Positions 5,827 through 6,751 of a stretch of 6,751 bases of DNA are shown piece after piece. This DNA comes from an uncultured Ectothiorhodospiraceae bacterium (GTDB lineage: Bacteria > Pseudomonadota > Gammaproteobacteria > UBA9214): NCBI GenBank assembly GCA_947258945.1, contig CAMYKJ010000031.1, forward strand, positions 1-6,751, in the 5' to 3' direction. The position numbers and the translations under genes are program-made. The notes beneath the pieces are model-generated. The model was not told the origin of the DNA, searched no databases, and worked only from the letters and a program-made list of their open reading frames with translations. Every line of letters starts with the position of its first letter. The stretch's first letter is position 1.

Positions 5827-5902
5827 TTCCGTGTCCTTCCGTGGATTCCGTGGCCATTTAATATGTTTATTATTGCCACGGAATCCACGGAAGGACACGG
5901 AA
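5827..5902. repeat. 28-bp perfect inverted repeat with TTCCGTG triplication
   Basis: The left arm (5827-5854) and right arm (5875-5902) are exact reverse complements over 28 bases, separated by a 20-base AT-rich loop. Each arm contains three copies of TTCCGTG (left arm starts at 5827, 5837 and 5846), spaced 9-10 bases apart. Similar 'CTTCCGTG...TTCCGTGGC' words occur as intergenic repeats in many bacterial genomes. As RNA it would form a very stable stem in either direction. No T-tract adjoins it, so a role as terminator, mRNA barrier or mobile remnant is open. Confidence 0.85.
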
Positions 5903-5933
5903 AGATAAATGCCATAAAAATTCCGGTCGGCAC

Positions 5934-6066
5934 GTCATTGCGGGGAACAAAGTAGCGAAGACATCCGCCGCCGGCGTCCCGAGTGTAACGAAGGGATCTC
6001 CGGAGAGCACCACAGTCTCCTGTGGAGCGCTCGTGACAGGGATTGCCGCGCTTCGCTCGCAATGAC
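5934..6066. mobile_element. 133-bp MITE-like element with GTCATTGCG ends
   Basis: The element has exact 9-bp terminal inverted repeats, GTCATTGCG (5934-5942) and CGCAATGAC (6058-6066). Wording near the ends (GATTGCCGCGCTTCGCTCGC) belongs to a dispersed non-coding repeat type found in many bacteria. It has no transposase and no convincing reading frame, so it would have to be moved in trans or be a fossil. It lies 37 bases downstream of the HAD gene stop. A target-site duplication is not obvious. Confidence 0.6.
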
Positions 6067-6103
6067 AAGAAAGAATCAATCAGTTGAATATTTTCATTAT
6101 TAA

Positions 6104-6751
6104 TCACCGCAGGCTGATCACCGGCCACCCGTGATTAACGGCATGCGCATTGAGGATCTCGTCGGGGTCGACGGCCACCGGTCGTTGCACCTGTTCGAGC
6201 AGCGGCAGATCGTTGTGGGAGTCACTGTAAAACCAGCTGTCGGTCAGTGATTCATCATGGGCATCGAGCCAGCCTGCGAGTGCCGTGACCTTGCCGTCCT
6301 GAAAGCAGGGCGTGCCTGACACGCCGCCGGTATAGCGCCCGTCACGCAGTTCGGGTTCGGTCGCAAGCAGGTGTCCGATACCGTACAGGGTGGCGATGGG
6401 TTCGGTAATGAAACGGTTGGTCGCGGTAATGATGACCAGCGTATCGCCCTGCTGTCGGTGGCGTTCGATCAGGTCCTGTGCCCCGGGCAGCAGGATCGGC
6501 CGGATCTTTTCCTCGATGTACTGTGCGCGCCACTGCTGCAGTTGCGTCATCGGGTGCACGGCCAGCGGCCTGAGCTGAAAGGCGAGAAACTCGTGGATGT
6601 CCAGCTCGCCGACCTTGTACTGGTCGTAGAAGCGCTGATTGGCCTGTTCGTATTCGGCGGCGTCGACGATGCCCTGTTCCACCAGGAAACAGCCCCACAG
6701 GTAGTCACTGTCACCCGCGATCAGGGTGTTATCGAGATCGAACAGTGCGAT
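6104..6751 (-). CDS. HAD superfamily subfamily IB hydrolase (SerB-like phosphatase), N-terminus cut by window edge
   Basis: The frame is open to the right edge and gives 215 residues beginning IALFDLDNTLIAGDSDYLWG. The DLDNT block is the HAD motif I (DxDxT) that normally sits within ten residues of the start, so only a few codons are missing. An internal GTG at 6682 would remove this catalytic motif and is not the true start. Further motifs are motif II in LVIITATNRF, a lysine in FQDGKVTAL (motif III) and SDSHNDLPLL (motif IV, the Mg-binding acidic residues). An alpha-helical cap lies between motifs I and II. Proteins of this type in gammaproteobacteria are named HAD-IB hydrolase, phosphoserine phosphatase-like or histidinol-phosphatase-like; the substrate is not determined here. 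It is separated from btuC by repeats and has no evident link with B12. Confidence 0.9.
   Translation of the reverse strand: MALFDLDNTLIAGDSDYLWGCFLVEQGIVDAAEYEQANQRFYDQYKVGELDIHEFLAFQLRPLAVHPMTQLQQWRAQYIEEKIRPILLPGAQDLIERHRQQGDTLVIITATNRFITEPIATLYGIGHLLATEPELRDGRYTGGVSGTPCFQDGKVTALAGWLDAHDESLTDSWFYSDSHNDLPLLEQVQRPVAVDPDEILNAHAVNHGWPVISLR

Larger units (their letters stand above)
5721..6103. other. 383-bp intergenic region between the HAD gene and btuC, mostly repeats
   Basis: This gap holds, from left to right, a partial GTCATTGCGAG repeat, a 28-bp perfect inverted repeat and a 133-bp MITE-like element, then an AT-rich stretch (6067-6103). No credible gene was seen. Small open frames here translate repeats and are not supported. 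A btuC promoter must lie here if btuCD is not read through from the HAD gene. The nearest candidate, TTGGAA and TATTTA on the minus strand near 5818-5792, has a 15-base spacer and is weak. No second cobalamin riboswitch is recognisable. Confidence 0.7.

Noticed and set aside
5799..6128. Short minus-strand open frames between the HAD gene and btuC
   Set aside because: They are made almost entirely of repeat sequence, with typical repeat translations such as 'CHCERSAAIP', and lack ribosome sites.
6104..6682. HAD hydrolase starting at the GTG at 6682
   Set aside because: The same frame continues upstream to the window edge and encodes the catalytic DLDNT motif, so the true start is beyond 6751.

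Overview
The window is a vitamin B12 (cobalamin) acquisition and activation locus from a Gram-negative bacterium. It is probably a GC-rich gammaproteobacterium: the window has an outer-membrane TonB-dependent receptor, a HAD-IB hydrolase of a type common in that class, and several families of short palindromic intergenic repeats. The exact genus cannot be read from the sequence.

Layout. The left edge carries the last 41 codons of a plus-strand gene that looks like the periplasmic cobalamin-binding protein (btuF-like, stop at 127). All other genes lie on the minus strand. In transcription order from the right they are: a HAD-IB hydrolase cut by the right edge (6751-6104); a repeat-rich 383-bp gap; the inner-membrane permease btuC (5720-4734) overlapping the ATPase btuD (4737-3970) by 4 nt; a 614-bp non-coding region with tandem repeats, a REP-like palindrome, a good sigma70-type promoter and an adenosylcobalamin-class riboswitch; then the riboswitch-controlled operon btuB (3355-1508), a dedicated tonB-like gene (1498-818) and a PduO-type cobalamin adenosyltransferase (816-250).

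How the parts fit. BtuB takes B12 across the outer membrane, and the neighbouring TonB-family protein presumably energises it. The BtuF-like protein would bind B12 in the periplasm, BtuCD would import it into the cytoplasm, and the adenosyltransferase would convert it to adenosylcobalamin. That product is the likely ligand of the riboswitch upstream of btuB, which closes a feedback loop. No cobalamin biosynthesis gene is visible, which fits salvage rather than synthesis, although the window is too short to decide.

Non-coding DNA. Much of it is repeat-derived: two and a third copies of a 50-bp tandem unit ending in a perfect palindrome that supplies the btuD stop codon; a REP-like palindrome just upstream of the btuB promoter; a 28-bp perfect inverted repeat and a 133-bp MITE-like element between btuC and the HAD gene; and degenerate repeat pieces at the btuF/adenosyltransferase junction. 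The gene content is a known type of pathway. The less ordinary points are the dedicated TonB and adenosyltransferase inside one riboswitch operon, the riboswitch's likely expression platform, and the repeats that border or form gene ends.
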